IMG/VR virus record: IMGVR_UViG_3300024346_000163
Location: 1 to 41,661 of that record
Direction: 5' to 3' (one strand)
From: a virus
Length of the DNA stretch: 41,661 nucleotides
The notes under the pieces are model-generated. The model worked only from the letters and a program-made list of their open reading frames with translations, did not search any database and was not told where the DNA came from. Numbering within the stretch: position 1 is the stretch's first letter; every line of letters starts with the position of its first letter. The position numbers and the translations under genes were made by a program. Shown in pieces: positions 15,585-23,639 of this stretch.

Positions 15585-16736
15585 ATGTCTCAAGCAAGAA
15601 TTTGGACAGGTTCAGCATCATTTACATCAGGCTCTTCCACTCCATGGGGAACTTATGATTCTGATTCATTATTTCAAGATGAAGCACCAAAATTTGCATC
15701 TTGGGCTGCTAAACGATTAGGTTATCCAATCATTGATATTGAATTACAAGGAGAAAACTTCTTCGCAGTATTTGAAGAATCGGTTTCTGAATATTCAGCA
15801 CAAGTTAACCAATTTAACATACGAAACAATCTCGGTTCATTAGAAGGACAACCAACTGGTTCTAATTACCAAGGTAGTTCAGTATTAGGTTCCGAAATTA
15901 ACAATGTAATCACTATTGCAGAAGGATATGGTACACTTGCTAATGTTGGTGGTAGAACTGATATTAAAAAAGGACATATTACTTTAGTTGCAGGACAACA
16001 AGAATATGATTTACAAACTTTATGGTCGGATGTATCTGAAAGTGGTGAAAGAATCGATGTAACCAAGGTCTATTACGAGGCAACTCCAGCAATCAATAGA
16101 TTCTTTGACCCTTATTCAGTAAGTGGACAGGGAACTCTTAATTTGATTGATGAATTTGGGTTTGGTTCGTTCTCACCTGCTGCACAATTTATCTTAATGC
16201 CGTTATATGAAGATATGTTGAGAATTCAAGCAATTGAGTTCAATGACCAATTTAGAAAATCTGCTCATACCTTCAATATTGTAAATAATAAATTACAAAT
16301 ATTCCCTTTACCAACCGGTGTATCGGAATTGTGGTTTGAATATCAAGTTAAAAAAGAATTTAGAGAAAATTCAACTATTATTACTCCAAATGTAGTATCA
16401 GATTACTCAAATGTTGGATATAATTTTGCAACTTATTCACGAATCAACGATGTTGGTAAACAATGGATTAGAAAATACGCACTTGCTCTTGCAAAAGAAA
16501 TGTTAGGTGCGATTAGAGAGAAATATAACACAGTTCCGATTCCCGGTACTGAAGTTTCTTTAGATGGCGCGGCATTGAGAGCAGAAGCACAAACAGAAAA
16601 GGATAACTTAATTGAACAATTAAGAGAAAACCTTAATGAAGTGAGTAAGAAAACAAGAATGGAGAATGAATCCAATATGGTTGAACAACAACAAAAGATT
16701 ATTGGTAAGGTTCCATTAGCAATTTATATAGGATAA
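15585..16736 (+). CDS. 13: neck protein (gp13-like)
   Basis: The start is taken at the ATG at 15585, nine bases after AAGGAG. An in-frame TTG at 15561 would place the ribosome-binding site inside the gene. The product has 383 residues (T4 gp13: 309). After a Ser/Gly-rich start, A-A-K-R-L-G-Y-P-I-I-D-I-E-L near 41-54, followed by an acidic helix, matches the N-terminal signature of T4-type gp13. The C-terminal part is helical with many Glu/Lys. gp13 and gp14 form the neck that seals the filled head and joins the tail. The gp14-like gene follows after four bases. Confidence 0.8.
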   Translation: MSQARIWTGSASFTSGSSTPWGTYDSDSLFQDEAPKFASWAAKRLGYPIIDIELQGENFFAVFEESVSEYSAQVNQFNIRNNLGSLEGQPTGSNYQGSSVLGSEINNVITIAEGYGTLANVGGRTDIKKGHITLVAGQQEYDLQTLWSDVSESGERIDVTKVYYEATPAINRFFDPYSVSGQGTLNLIDEFGFGSFSPAAQFILMPLYEDMLRIQAIEFNDQFRKSAHTFNIVNNKLQIFPLPTGVSELWFEYQVKKEFRENSTIITPNVVSDYSNVGYNFATYSRINDVGKQWIRKYALALAKEMLGAIREKYNTVPIPGTEVSLDGAALRAEAQTEKDNLIEQLRENLNEVSKKTRMENESNMVEQQQKIIGKVPLAIYIG

Positions 16737-16740
16737 TACT

Positions 16741-17295
16741 ATGCCAAAGTTTTTTAACGCAAGAGATTTAGATTTTATCAAATCAATCGCTGAAGAAGTG
16801 GTTGATTATGTGGTAGAACAATCTATTGTCCTATTCAAAGTATCAGTTGGTGAAACAAAAACCAATCTATATGGAGAATCTTTAGGTAAAGTTTGGCACG
16901 CACCTGCTGTTTTGATGGCAATTGTAGATAGAGAACCAAATAATGTTCAATATGAAGGATTCGGACCAGATAAAACACAAGCAGTAGAGTTCCGTTTTAA
17001 TCGTCAACGATTAAGAACTCAAACCCTTCCCAAATTAAGAGATATAAATGGAACTTTAATTCCAGCTGGTGCAATTCAAAATGAACAGTTCGGTTACCCT
17101 GAAATTGGTGATGTAATTTTGTTTGATGGTTCGTATTATGAAATAGATAACGTAAGACAATCACAACTTATAGGTGGTTCACCACAAATTTATGACCAAG
17201 AAACAGGTGAATTTGAAGATTCGAGGATGAATCTAATTGCAATTGCACATAAAGTAAGAAGAAGTCAAGTACAAATAGAGGATAGGATTTACTAA
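16741..17295 (+). CDS. 14: neck protein (gp14-like)
   Basis: This 184-residue protein is shorter than T4 gp14 (256). The middle and C-terminal parts follow the gp14 pattern: F-R-F-N-R-Q-R-L near 88-95, then P-E-I-G-D-V-I-L-F-D-G-S-Y-Y-E-I near 119-134 and Q-L-I-G-G. It follows gp13, as in T4, and overlaps the gp15-like start (TAATG). It should form the lower neck ring that contacts the tail terminator. The assignment rests on pattern and order. Confidence 0.72.
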   Translation: MPKFFNARDLDFIKSIAEEVVDYVVEQSIVLFKVSVGETKTNLYGESLGKVWHAPAVLMAIVDREPNNVQYEGFGPDKTQAVEFRFNRQRLRTQTLPKLRDINGTLIPAGAIQNEQFGYPEIGDVILFDGSYYEIDNVRQSQLIGGSPQIYDQETGEFEDSRMNLIAIAHKVRRSQVQIEDRIY

Positions 17296-18413
17296 TGAGT
17301 ATTGACCCATTAAAAAAGACTCCAATTAATAGGGGAGAACAAATTAAACGAGAATCCACCGATATGGGTAAGGGTGTTCGTTTATATGACATTGATTTAG
17401 CAATAGCTGAACATATGATTGATGTCGTTGTTCCTACTGTTGAAGTATTTCGTGAAAAAGTAAAGGTTCCTGTGATTTATGGTAACCCCGAAAGATGGAC
17501 TGCCGTAAGAAAAGATGGGTATCTGCGAGATAAACAAGGTCAAATACAAATTCCTCTTATAATGTTTAAGAGAAATTCAGTTGCAAGAGATGAGGCAATG
17601 GCTTCTTCTATGAATCGTAACCTTTATTATCCAACCGTAACTAAATATTCTAAAAAACACAAGTACGATTTGTTTTCACAGATGACAGGTACTAAAAGAC
17701 CGGTAGAGCAAATAAGTGTTACCATGCCTGACTATGTAACAGTTAGTTACGAGGTAATGATTTGGACTGATTTTACTGAACACATGAATAAAATTGTAGA
17801 GGCATTTCAATATGCAACTGATGAGTATTGGGGAGATAAAAGTGGGTTTAAATTTAGAGTAAAAATAGATTCTTTTGATAATACAACCGAAGTTGGTGAA
17901 GGTTCTCAACGAATTGTTAGAACTTCATTCACTATGTTGGTTAATGCATACCTTTTACCCGAAAAATTTGATAATGAACTTACTCATAAAAAATCATTAT
18001 CACCAAAGAAAGTGGTTTGGGGTATGGAATTGGATATGACAGGAGGTAGTGGTAATCAAAGTTCAACTACTCAAAAAATGTATAACGAATATTCAGATAT
18101 AATTGATTTCATGTCTATTCGTGGTTCAATTCAGGGTACTTATGTTGGTTCAGATACTTTAAAATTAGAAAATGTTCAACTACCAAAGTTACCACCCGAA
18201 TTAGTTGATGTTTTTAATGTAAATGATTGGTTTAGGGTGTATATTAATGGTGTTTATATACCATCAACAAAATACACTTATAGTTTTGATTACACTACAA
18301 ATGAAATAACATTTGTGTTTAATACAAATTCACCTGCAACAACAACTCAATTAGGTTATATTCTTGAAAGTACTGATGAATTCGGTATAACTGGAAAGTT
18401 TATTGAATTATGA
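17295..18413 (+). CDS. 15: tail sheath stabiliser/completion protein (gp15-like) with extra beta domain
   Basis: This is a 372-residue protein (T4 gp15: 272). Diagnostic blocks are V-K-V-P-V-I-Y-G-N-P-E-R-W near 56-68, a central M-P-D-Y-V-T-V-S-Y-E-V-M-I-W-T near 144-158, and the following helix (H-M-N-K-I-V-E-A-F) that in T4 reads Q-I-V-E-Q-I. The last 110 or so residues form an added domain with F-R-V-Y-I-N-G-V-Y-I and, near the end, S-T-D-E-F-G-I-T-G-K-F-I-E-L. That domain recurs in the next two genes. gp15 caps the tail and contracts with the sheath. The start overlaps the gp14 stop and the stop overlaps the next start (ATGA). Confidence 0.78.
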   Translation: MSIDPLKKTPINRGEQIKRESTDMGKGVRLYDIDLAIAEHMIDVVVPTVEVFREKVKVPVIYGNPERWTAVRKDGYLRDKQGQIQIPLIMFKRNSVARDEAMASSMNRNLYYPTVTKYSKKHKYDLFSQMTGTKRPVEQISVTMPDYVTVSYEVMIWTDFTEHMNKIVEAFQYATDEYWGDKSGFKFRVKIDSFDNTTEVGEGSQRIVRTSFTMLVNAYLLPEKFDNELTHKKSLSPKKVVWGMELDMTGGSGNQSSTTQKMYNEYSDIIDFMSIRGSIQGTYVGSDTLKLENVQLPKLPPELVDVFNVNDWFRVYINGVYIPSTKYTYSFDYTTNEITFVFNTNSPATTTQLGYILESTDEFGITGKFIEL

Positions 18414-18742
18414 TAAAAGATTTACAAAAAATATTAAAGCAAGTTCATGAACCAGATGAGTATCAATTGATTCCTCATAACATGGTACATCCTTTGTATT
18501 GGGTATGGAAAATTGAAAATGCAAAAATGAAAGATTTAGATTCATTTTTAAGACCATTTCGTAAGGAACATGCTCGTTTTGATATATTTATTAATGGACA
18601 GTATATTTTGGAAAAAGATTATATTGCTGAGCAAAGTGGAAAGGATTTTCATATAAAATTCATTAAAGCAAACTTTGCAGGAGCATATAACCTTGAAACA
18701 GATGATGATATAAAATTAGAAGGGGATATTGATTTAGTATGA
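18410..18742 (+). CDS. small tail-region protein with I-N-G beta module
   Basis: This 110-residue protein has ATGA overlaps at both ends. The C-terminal half has F-D-I-F-I-N-G-Q-Y-I-L then K-D-Y-I and a final strand in a D-D-I-K-L-E-G-D context. This parallels the C-terminal domain of the gp15-like protein and the N-G-x-x-x-x-x-x-D-Y pattern of phage tail and fibre beta domains. The N-terminal half is helical with H-N-M-V-H-P-L-Y-W-V-W. The role is unknown, perhaps a tail-completion accessory. Confidence 0.75.
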   Translation: MIKDLQKILKQVHEPDEYQLIPHNMVHPLYWVWKIENAKMKDLDSFLRPFRKEHARFDIFINGQYILEKDYIAEQSGKDFHIKFIKANFAGAYNLETDDDIKLEGDIDLV

Positions 18743-19104
18743 GTAAAATTAAACCAAATATCATAACTCCTTTCAATGATAGACAAAGATTTAAAGATTT
18801 GGTATTAGAAGTAATAAGTGATACAAGTATTTTTACTCATATACCCGATTCTATTTCTTTAAATGGTGTATTATTTACTTTGACGCTTTCAAACAAGAAA
18901 TTTGTTTTTGAAGATGTAAAAGTAGATGGTACATCTGATTATATTGATGTATATTTGCAAGGAATTAAAAAACCAGCAGATATATATGTTGTTACGGATA
19001 ACGGTTCAGATATTATAATAACATTTACCGAAAATATAACTTTATCTCCGATAGATATTGTAAATACAGATTTTTTGGTAAAAGGAAAGATAGTGAGTAG
19101 ATAA
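18739..19104 (+). CDS. small tail-region beta protein
   Basis: This 121-residue protein overlaps the previous stop (ATGA). Its C-terminal half repeats the same module: Y-I-D-V-Y-L-Q-G-I-K-K then I-I-I-T-F and a closing T-D-F-L-V-K-G-K-I-V. The three adjacent genes therefore appear to carry related domains. It is followed three bases later by the first giant adhesin gene, so it may link tail and fibres. Confidence 0.72.
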   Translation: MSKIKPNIITPFNDRQRFKDLVLEVISDTSIFTHIPDSISLNGVLFTLTLSNKKFVFEDVKVDGTSDYIDVYLQGIKKPADIYVVTDNGSDIIITFTENITLSPIDIVNTDFLVKGKIVSR

Positions 19105-19107
19105 GAA

Positions 19108-22100
19108 ATGGCAACATTAATTCAAAGTAAACAGATACAGGGTATTGTAACCGCTTCGGCAGTTGAAGGGGATTTTATAGTATCGGGTCAAGTTATTGCG
19201 ACCGGGTCGGAATCCATCTTTAGTGCCATATCATCTTCGGGTCCAATTTATGGCGTTCGTTATGATGATATTCAAGGTACTCCTAGTTTTGTCGGTGGTA
19301 CTGGTATCCTTATTACCCAAGTTGGTGATGTTATTACAATTACCAATACGGGTGGCGGAGGAGGTGTTTCTGGTTCTGCAGAATTAATTTCATCCGTTGC
19401 TCAACTAAATGCTTTTACGGGTTCTAATGATATTATCATAGTAGGACTTCAACAACAAATTGATTCTTTAATTGCCGCTACTTCTTCATACGAAACAAAA
19501 GGGAGAGGTATAATTTCGGGTTCATCTCAATTATATGCTGATTTAGATGCAAGATATGCTTTAAGTGGTTCAATTGGTAGAGGTGGTGTTTCATCTTGGA
19601 ACGATTTAACCGATATTCCAAGTGGATTAGTATCTTCATCAGACCAAATTCTTGGTGGTAGTGGTGTATTAAGTGGTTCTCATACCGATATATCATCTTT
19701 AAATGAGTTTACATCTTCAATACAATCACAAGTTGATGCATTAATAAATGCAACTTCTTCTTATTTAACATCCGAAACCGATTCACAAACTTTAACTATT
19801 GTTGGTGACCAATTAACTATTTCGGGTGGTAATACTGTAACTATTCCAACCGGTAGTGGTAGTGGAACATCTGATTTTACTCAATTAACAAATGTACCAA
19901 GTGGTTTAGTATCATCTTCAGACCAAATTAATCTTGCTGGTGTTGATGGATTTAGTTCTTACTTTACCTCGGTTAATGATGCACAAAATGTACAAGATGC
20001 AAGATTACTTTCTTTAGAATCATTTACTGCTTCTTTAGATTCAACTTACGCAACTGATAGTGATTTAACATCATTATCTGCTTCTATTGCTACCGAAATT
20101 GGTAACATACAACATACACAAATTCCAAGCGGTACAATTTCATCATCACAACAAATTAGTGATTTAGGATTTGTAACTTCAAGTGGTGCTAGTGGCGAAC
20201 ATACTGATATATCATCACTAAATAATTTTACATCTTCTATTGATGGTAGATTATCAAGTATAGAATCAACCACATCATCATTACAATCACAGATTGATTC
20301 ATTAGTTTCTGCAACAAGTTCTTACTTAACTTCGGAAACGGATAACCAAACTCTGACAATCGTTGGTGACCAATTAACTATTTCAGGTGGTAATACTATA
20401 ACAATTCCAACTGGTAGCGAAGTATCACTTCCAAGTGGATTGATTTCATCATCTCAGCAAATTTTAGATTTAGGATTTATTGATTCTGCCCACACGGATA
20501 TAACTCAATTAAATCAATTTACTCAATCTATACAATCAGAGATTAATGCATTATCTTCTGCAACTGCATCTTACTTAACTGAGCTTCCAAGTGGATTAGT
20601 TAGTGGTTCGGTATTAAGAACTTTAGATGGAACTGATGTATTAAGTGGTTCTATTTTACCTGGTACTGGTATTACAATTGATTCATCAAGTGGTGATTAT
20701 GTAATAACTTCAACTGGTGGTGCTGGTGATACTTCATTTGATGGTAACCGAGAAGTAACTAATACTTTATTAGGAGATTTATTCTCACAATCATATAACG
20801 CTGGTACAAGTGGTTCGATACAAGATTTCTTAAATGAAATGTTCTTTCCATCTTATGCACCAACGGCAACATTTACTACTCAAACAAGTAACTTAAACAC
20901 TAACTTAACCGCCGATGGTACTGTAATTGAAACAATATCTATAACTGATACTGTTGATGATTCACCCTATGTAGTAACGATAAGTAACGATGGTGGTGCA
21001 TTTAGAGTAGTACCAACCAATGTTGATTCATCTTCGTGGGAAATCCAATCTATTGATAATTTATTAGCCGGTACTTTTACTTATGATATAACCATCACCG
21101 ATAAAAACTCGGCCTCAAGAACTTATAGTGGAAGAAGTATTGAGATTCTACAAGCTGGAAGTGGGACTTTAACACCAACTGGTACTTTTTATATAATCGA
21201 ATCAGCTACAACTGGCCCGATTTATTTGGGTTCTAATGGTAGAAGTGGTGCACAGGGTGGTGTAAGTGTTTCTTATTCTCCAAACTATGGTTCACAAGTT
21301 GTACAAAACTTTACTTCATCCAATCCTCTTATCTCTATTGCATCAAATGGATTGTTATCCGTTGGTTCTCCAATAAGTGGTAGTGGAAATATAAGTGGTG
21401 ATATTATTACAAGTACAATTAGTTGGGTAGACCAATATGGTAACTCAAGTTCAGATACAATTTCTGTAAATGTAACTCAAAACAATGCACCTGACATTCA
21501 GTTTTCTAACTCAACACTACTAAATACTAACCAAGCAGTAAATGGTGGTGGAACTTTGGTAACTATTTCTTTTAGTGATACTGAAGGAGATTCTATTAAT
21601 CATAGTTCATTTCAATTTACAGATGTAAGTGGTCAATTAACTGCAACACGCAGTGGTAACAACTATTTAGTAACTGCCAATTCTAATTTAAGTGGTTCAA
21701 CTACCTATACTATTGGTGTGACTATCGAAGATGTTCATGGATTCCGTTCTAATACTGAATCTCATTCATTTACAATTACTCAAAGTGGTAATGGAACCAT
21801 CACAGGTGATACTACCATTTATATTGTAGAATCTGCACTAACAGGTGACTCTTTTAGAGATGCAACTGGTTTTGGTAACGGAAATATTGCAGATGTAAAT
21901 GTTACTTACTCACCTTCTGCAGGTTCACAAACTGTTCAATCATTTAGTTCATCAAATCCAGCAATATTAATTGATTCAATTGGTAATATGACTCTTGGTG
22001 TAGATTTGAGTGGTTCGGTAACTCAAAGTGGAGATTCATTTACTTCAATTATAACTTTCCAAGACCAATATGGAAACATTGGTAGTGGTTCGGTAACTGC

Positions 22101-22998
22101 TAACGTATTTAGTAATCTTGCACCATCAGTATCGTTTGTAGCAACTTCTAACTACAATACTGATAATGCATTGGCCAATTCAAATGCAGGGGTCATTACA
22201 ATTTCAGATACAGAATCCAACTCACCATATAATGTAATATTAAGTGGAACTGATGCTGCTAGTTTTAATGTAGTACCACAAAATTCTATATCTTCATCAT
22301 GGCAAGTTCAGCCAAAAAGTACATTATCATTAGGAACTTATTCTATTGATATTGTAACAACTGATAACTATGGTAAAGTTTCAACATTATCTAATAAATC
22401 AATTTCAGTTTCATCTGCAAATGATTATGGTGTAATTTATGTTTATACTCAAAACCTTGGTCCGGCTGGCTCTTGGGCAGAAGCAACTTATAAAGGTATT
22501 TATGGTATATCGGTTGAAAATGGTGATACTCCACCTGAAGTAACTTCCTTCACAACTGCTGCTTCAATGTTGAGCACTATTGCAAATAATGATGTTATTG
22601 GTGATAGTACAATTACGTTCAATTCATCATATATAATGACATTAAGAGATACAATAAATGGTAGTACTACTTTAAATTCTGCTTTATCTGCAAATGGTAG
22701 TGTTTCATTTGGTGGTACTGCAAATATATTGTTACTTTATCCAAGTGGCTCTGATATGGTAGTTCCAACTACAATTCAACAAAGTATAAATGGAACTATT
22801 GGTGGTGGTGTTCCTTATTTAAATGCTGATAATGGTGGATGGGGAATTGCTAGTGCAAAATTAAACTCAATTACATTAGGAACTCCACATTTAGGATATA
22901 GTGAGTGGTTTGTATTAGGAAGATTAGGTACGGATGGTGTTGGTTCGAGTTTCGAATACAGAATAGTGGATGCAGATGGTGGTTCCGCTCCAAGTTAG
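19108..22998 (+). CDS. large tail fibre/adhesin protein with alternating Ig-like domains
   Basis: This is a 1296-residue protein. Residues 1-540 are fibre-type sequence rich in S-G-S-S-Q / S-S-S-Q-Q turns separated by short helical stretches. From about 584 five beta domains alternate: type A (A-P-T-A-T-F..., D-T-V-D-D-S-P-Y-V; about 584-685), type B (Y-I-I-E-S-A-T-T-G; 686-792), A (793-896), B (Y-I-V-E-S-A-L-T-G; 897-1003) and A (D-T-E-S-N-S-P-Y-N; 1004-1106). Type A resembles cadherin/Ig-like adhesion repeats. The final 190 residues are a unique, aromatic domain ending D-A-D-G-G-S-A-P-S. It is probably a host-recognition or decoration fibre. It lacks an S74 chaperone domain. Confidence 0.85.
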   Translation: MATLIQSKQIQGIVTASAVEGDFIVSGQVIATGSESIFSAISSSGPIYGVRYDDIQGTPSFVGGTGILITQVGDVITITNTGGGGGVSGSAELISSVAQLNAFTGSNDIIIVGLQQQIDSLIAATSSYETKGRGIISGSSQLYADLDARYALSGSIGRGGVSSWNDLTDIPSGLVSSSDQILGGSGVLSGSHTDISSLNEFTSSIQSQVDALINATSSYLTSETDSQTLTIVGDQLTISGGNTVTIPTGSGSGTSDFTQLTNVPSGLVSSSDQINLAGVDGFSSYFTSVNDAQNVQDARLLSLESFTASLDSTYATDSDLTSLSASIATEIGNIQHTQIPSGTISSSQQISDLGFVTSSGASGEHTDISSLNNFTSSIDGRLSSIESTTSSLQSQIDSLVSATSSYLTSETDNQTLTIVGDQLTISGGNTITIPTGSEVSLPSGLISSSQQILDLGFIDSAHTDITQLNQFTQSIQSEINALSSATASYLTELPSGLVSGSVLRTLDGTDVLSGSILPGTGITIDSSSGDYVITSTGGAGDTSFDGNREVTNTLLGDLFSQSYNAGTSGSIQDFLNEMFFPSYAPTATFTTQTSNLNTNLTADGTVIETISITDTVDDSPYVVTISNDGGAFRVVPTNVDSSSWEIQSIDNLLAGTFTYDITITDKNSASRTYSGRSIEILQAGSGTLTPTGTFYIIESATTGPIYLGSNGRSGAQGGVSVSYSPNYGSQVVQNFTSSNPLISIASNGLLSVGSPISGSGNISGDIITSTISWVDQYGNSSSDTISVNVTQNNAPDIQFSNSTLLNTNQAVNGGGTLVTISFSDTEGDSINHSSFQFTDVSGQLTATRSGNNYLVTANSNLSGSTTYTIGVTIEDVHGFRSNTESHSFTITQSGNGTITGDTTIYIVESALTGDSFRDATGFGNGNIADVNVTYSPSAGSQTVQSFSSSNPAILIDSIGNMTLGVDLSGSVTQSGDSFTSIITFQDQYGNIGSGSVTANVFSNLAPSVSFVATSNYNTDNALANSNAGVITISDTESNSPYNVILSGTDAASFNVVPQNSISSSWQVQPKSTLSLGTYSIDIVTTDNYGKVSTLSNKSISVSSANDYGVIYVYTQNLGPAGSWAEATYKGIYGISVENGDTPPEVTSFTTAASMLSTIANNDVIGDSTITFNSSYIMTLRDTINGSTTLNSALSANGSVSFGGTANILLLYPSGSDMVVPTTIQQSINGTIGGGVPYLNADNGGWGIASAKLNSITLGTPHLGYSEWFVLGRLGTDGVGSSFEYRIVDADGGSAPS

Positions 22999-23007
22999 AT
23001 ATTTATA
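22999..23007 (+). promoter_or_regulatory. candidate late promoter element (ATATTTATA)
   Basis: Nine of ten positions match the recurring element, starting one base after the stop of the 1296-residue adhesin gene. AAGGAG follows at 23012-23017 and the ATG is at 23029. The arrangement is almost identical to that at 2114-2144. Confidence 0.5.
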
Positions 23008-23028
23008 TTATAAGGAGAATACAAAAAT

Positions 23029-23508
23029 ATGCCTTTATTCAGTTCACAATTAGAATTAAACTCAGCTGCTTCTGCATCGGGTACTCCGTTAGCAGATGTT
23101 GCTGCAATTAAAGGTGCTTTTAAAGTTTACCCAACTTATGAAGGACTGACAAATGTTCCTGTGAGTTTATGCTCAAACGGACAAATTGTTTGGGTAGAAG
23201 ATGCTCAATCACTATACAAAGCAACTGTTACTTTAGCAGATTATATAAGTACATTTGAAGATACGGTAACTTGGGCAGAGTTTAACTTTCCAGGTGGAAC
23301 TGGCGGAGTTGGTGATATTACTGCAGTAGTTGCTGGAAGTGGTTTAACCGGTGGTTCTTTTAGTGGAACTGCAACTTTGAATGTTGGTGCTGGAAATGGT
23401 ATCACTGTATCTGCTGATGCTGTATCAATTAACACCGGTTCTGCACATTTTGAGAATGGTGTTGAAAAAATTGTTGTTGTTACAACAATTGATGGTGGTT
23501 CCATATAA
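23029..23508 (+). CDS. short fibre-associated protein ending I-D-G-G-S-I
   Basis: This is a 159-residue protein with AAGGAG 11 bases before the ATG. The N-terminal 90 residues are a compact domain (L-E-L-N-S-A-A-S-A-S-G-T-P-L-A). The C-terminal part is Gly/Thr-rich fibre sequence with G-S-G-L-T-G-G and G-N-G-I-T-V-S-A. It ends T-I-D-G-G-S-I, the same C-terminal signature found in the proteins encoded at 23640 and 32620. It is probably a tail-fibre adaptor or tip. Function is not established. Confidence 0.75.
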   Translation: MPLFSSQLELNSAASASGTPLADVAAIKGAFKVYPTYEGLTNVPVSLCSNGQIVWVEDAQSLYKATVTLADYISTFEDTVTWAEFNFPGGTGGVGDITAVVAGSGLTGGSFSGTATLNVGAGNGITVSADAVSINTGSAHFENGVEKIVVVTTIDGGSI

Positions 23509-23524
23509 TAATAAAAACAATCTT

Positions 23525-23553
23525 TATACTTATTATAGAACACTATATAGTGT
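23525..23553 (+). promoter_or_regulatory. promoter-like element plus palindrome in the 131-base fibre intergenic gap
   Basis: TATACTTATT (23525-23534) is a near match to the TATACTTATA form of the recurring element. It is followed by the perfect 14-base palindrome ACACTATATAGTGT at 23540-23553. The palindrome could be an operator or processing site. It has no T run, so it is a poor terminator. The next ATG is 86 bases further on (23640), preceded by AAGGA. Confidence 0.4.
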
Positions 23554-23639
23554 CATTAATCATTAGGCATATGTCCTGTTGAAAATTGAGGTTATTATCC
23601 AAAAACAAAAATTAACTAAAAAACAAGGAAAAAAACAAA

